DNA from: an uncultured Bacteroidales bacterium | GTDB lineage: Bacteria > Bacteroidota > Bacteroidia > Bacteroidales > Muribaculaceae | NCBI GenBank assembly: GCA_900552315.1 | Contig: URZM01000137.1 | Location: 1-5,869 of the forward strand | Reading direction: 5' to 3' | Length of the DNA: 5,869 nt | Part shown: one piece after another, positions 4,933 through 5,869 of the stretch | How the letters are laid out: each line of letters begins with the position of its first letter | How positions within the stretch are numbered: position 1 is the stretch's first letter | The notes under the pieces: generated by a model | Told to the model about the DNA's origin: nothing | Seen by the model: the letters and a program-made list of their open reading frames with translations, nothing else | Database searches by the model: none | Position numbers and translations under genes: made by a program

Positions 4933-5000
4933 GGTTAATAAAAAGGTGTTGAAAAATTAAGAAAACTTGAAGTTTCCGGAAAGGGTCAGGCTCCGGCTTG

Positions 5001-5198
5001 TCACTTCATGGCGAGCAGTTCGCGTACAGCCTGCACGTTGGCGCTCTCCACGATGGTTGTGTGGTCGAGCACGCGTTTGCGCTTCTTGCTCTTCTTGGTG
5101 AGAATGTGGCTGTGGTAAGCGTGTTTTCTCTTGATTTTTCCTGTTCCGGTGAGAGCGAATCTCTTCTTACTGCCGGAATTAGTCTTTACCTTTGGCAT
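5001..5198 (-). CDS. rpmI: 50S ribosomal protein L35
   Basis: A 65-residue, very basic protein of the large ribosomal subunit. The sequence MPKVKTNSGSKKRFALTGTGKIKRKHAYHSHILTKKS… carries the typical L35 start (MPK-K-kt-sgakKRF), the central G-G-ikR-ha---H-ltkK block, and the C-terminal half ending in VRELLAMK. Length equals the family norm (about 64–66). The ATG at 5198 is the only sensible start; a T/A-rich leader precedes it. It sits between infC (67 nt) and rplT (133 nt) on the same strand. In this conserved operon the three products are usually made from one message. Confidence 0.98.
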   Translation of the reverse strand: MPKVKTNSGSKKRFALTGTGKIKRKHAYHSHILTKKSKKRKRVLDHTTIVESANVQAVRELLAMK

Positions 5199-5232
5199 TC
5201 TATCAAAAAATTTAGTTGTTGTTTATCACCTC

Positions 5233-5245
5233 GGCACCCGGTGCC
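5233..5245 (-). other. Short GC hairpin between infC and rpmI
   Basis: GGCAC (5245–5241) and GTGCC (5237–5233) on the minus strand form a 5-bp stem with a 3-nt loop, 20 nt after the infC stop and 34 nt before the rpmI start. No T-run follows directly. It could be a processing or pausing site that sets the ratio of IF3 to ribosomal proteins; this is weakly supported. Confidence 0.25.
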
Positions 5246-5265
5246 TACGGTCTCTATTCTTTTTG

Positions 5266-5869
5266 TTATTTATTCTCTGTGGGTGTATCTGTTTTCTCCT
5301 TGACAGGAGCCTCGGTTTTCTCCTTGGCGGGAGCTTCGGGAGCCTTTTCAGGAGCGGCCTCTTTCTTTGGAGCCTTGGGCTTCACGGGGCTGAGCATGAT
5401 GGTCATGCGCTTGCCTTCGAGCACAGGCATCATCTCCACCTTGCCGAGGTCCTCCAGGTCGTTGGCGAAGCGGAGCAACAGCAGCTCGCCCTGCTCCTTG
5501 AAGAGGATGCTGCGGCCACGGAAGAATACGTAGGCCTTCACCTTGGAGCCTTCCTTCAGAAATCCCTGCGCGTGCTTGAGCTTAAAATTGTAGTCGTGGT
5601 CATCGGTCTGGGGTCCGAAACGAATCTCCTTGACAACCACCTTCGTGGCCTTGGCCTTCTGCTCCTTCTGCTTTTTCTTCTGCTGATAGAGGAATTTCTG
5701 GTAGTCGAGCACACGGCATACGGGGGGTTCGGCAGTGGGGGAAATCTCCACCAGGTCGAGTTCATGGTCGCGTGCTATACGCAGGGCTTTCTGCAACGGG
5801 TAGATGCCCGGCTCCACGTTGTCGCCCACAAGGCGCACTTCGCGTGCCCGTATCTGCTCGTTGGTGGCA
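5266..5869 (-). CDS. infC: Translation initiation factor IF-3 (5' end outside window), with long C-terminal tail
   Basis: IF3 binds the 30S subunit, keeps it apart from 50S and checks the start codon and initiator tRNA. About 200 residues are visible; only the first few are cut off by the right edge, since the conserved NEQIRAREVRLVGDN block is present at 5862–5818. The N-domain (to about visible residue 70) includes GIYPLQKAL, LDLVEISPTAEPPVCRVLDYQKF. The lysine-rich linker helix YQQKKKQKEQKAK follows, then the C-domain KEIRFGPQTDDHDYNFKLKHAQGFLKEG…VFFRGR…MTIMLSP. After it comes a 39-residue Pro/Ala/Lys/Glu/Thr tail (nt 5385–5269) with an EAPxKEKT repeat, absent from the compact E. coli protein. 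An internal GTG at 5838 is not the start, because conserved IF3 sequence continues upstream of it. It is the first visible gene of the infC–rpmI–rplT operon; thrS often lies just upstream in Bacteroidetes, but that is outside the window. Confidence 0.97.
   Translation of the reverse strand, partial: ATNEQIRAREVRLVGDNVEPGIYPLQKALRIARDHELDLVEISPTAEPPVCRVLDYQKFLYQQKKKQKEQKAKATKVVVKEIRFGPQTDDHDYNFKLKHAQGFLKEGSKVKAYVFFRGRSILFKEQGELLLLRFANDLEDLGKVEMMPVLEGKRMTIMLSPVKPKAPKKEAAPEKAPEAPAKEKTEAPVKEKTDTPTENK
5291..5338 (-). repeat. 24-nt tandem repeat in the infC C-terminal tail
   Basis: Units 5291–5314 and 5315–5338 match at 21 of 24 bases and encode the two adjacent copies EAPVKEKT and EAPAKEKT. A weaker third copy (DTPTENK) closes the protein. 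This points to tail growth by in-frame duplication. Confidence 0.7.

Noticed and set aside
5216..5533. A 105-codon + strand frame with a repetitive Ser/Ala/Gly, membrane-like N-terminus, antisense to infC
   Set aside because: It is the complement of the infC tail repeat and C-domain; the apparent repeats come from the 24-nt duplication in infC.

Overview
The window reads as a GC-rich member of the order Bacteroidales, with a Muribaculaceae- or Alistipes-like genome as the best guess. The evidence is the long eukaryote-like IleRS followed by a DksA/TraR-family gene, a PadR–PspC pair of the Bacteroidetes type, AT-rich leaders without clear Shine-Dalgarno sequences, and frequent ATA isoleucine codons in otherwise GC-rich genes. 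The genus cannot be fixed from sequence alone. Most of the window is conserved chromosomal housekeeping DNA; the accessory-looking part is the 2.5–2.9 kb gap.

Layout. Positions 1–2505 (+) hold the C-terminal part of ileS and then a 125-codon DksA-like gene, followed by a very strong 21-bp hairpin (2529–2573). Positions 2579–2850 hold a non-coding element of about 272 bp. It is bounded by ~35-bp inverted repeats and contains a second large imperfect hairpin, which looks like a MITE or an IS-derived repeat. Positions 2895–4288 (+) hold a short PadR-type regulator and a PspC-domain membrane protein that overlap by four bases (ATGA). Positions 4289–4516 form a convergent intergenic region with two strong hairpins. 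Positions 4517–5869 (–) hold the classical translation operon infC–rpmI–rplT (IF3, L35, L20), with infC cut by the window edge.

How the parts work together. ileS, the DksA-like gene and infC–rpmI–rplT belong to translation and its growth-rate control. The PadR–PspC pair is probably a self-contained, autoregulated envelope-stress module. A 12-bp perfect palindrome just upstream of padR is a candidate operator, and it abuts the end of the repeat element. The repeat may therefore have replaced or reshaped the upstream half of that promoter.

No complete new multi-gene system is visible. The items most worth a second look are the inverted-repeat element and its nested hairpin, the palindrome at the padR promoter, the DksA-like protein with a nearly cysteine-free zinc-finger region, the structured 133-nt rpmI–rplT spacer (possible L20 autoregulation site), and the repeat-built C-terminal tail of IF3.
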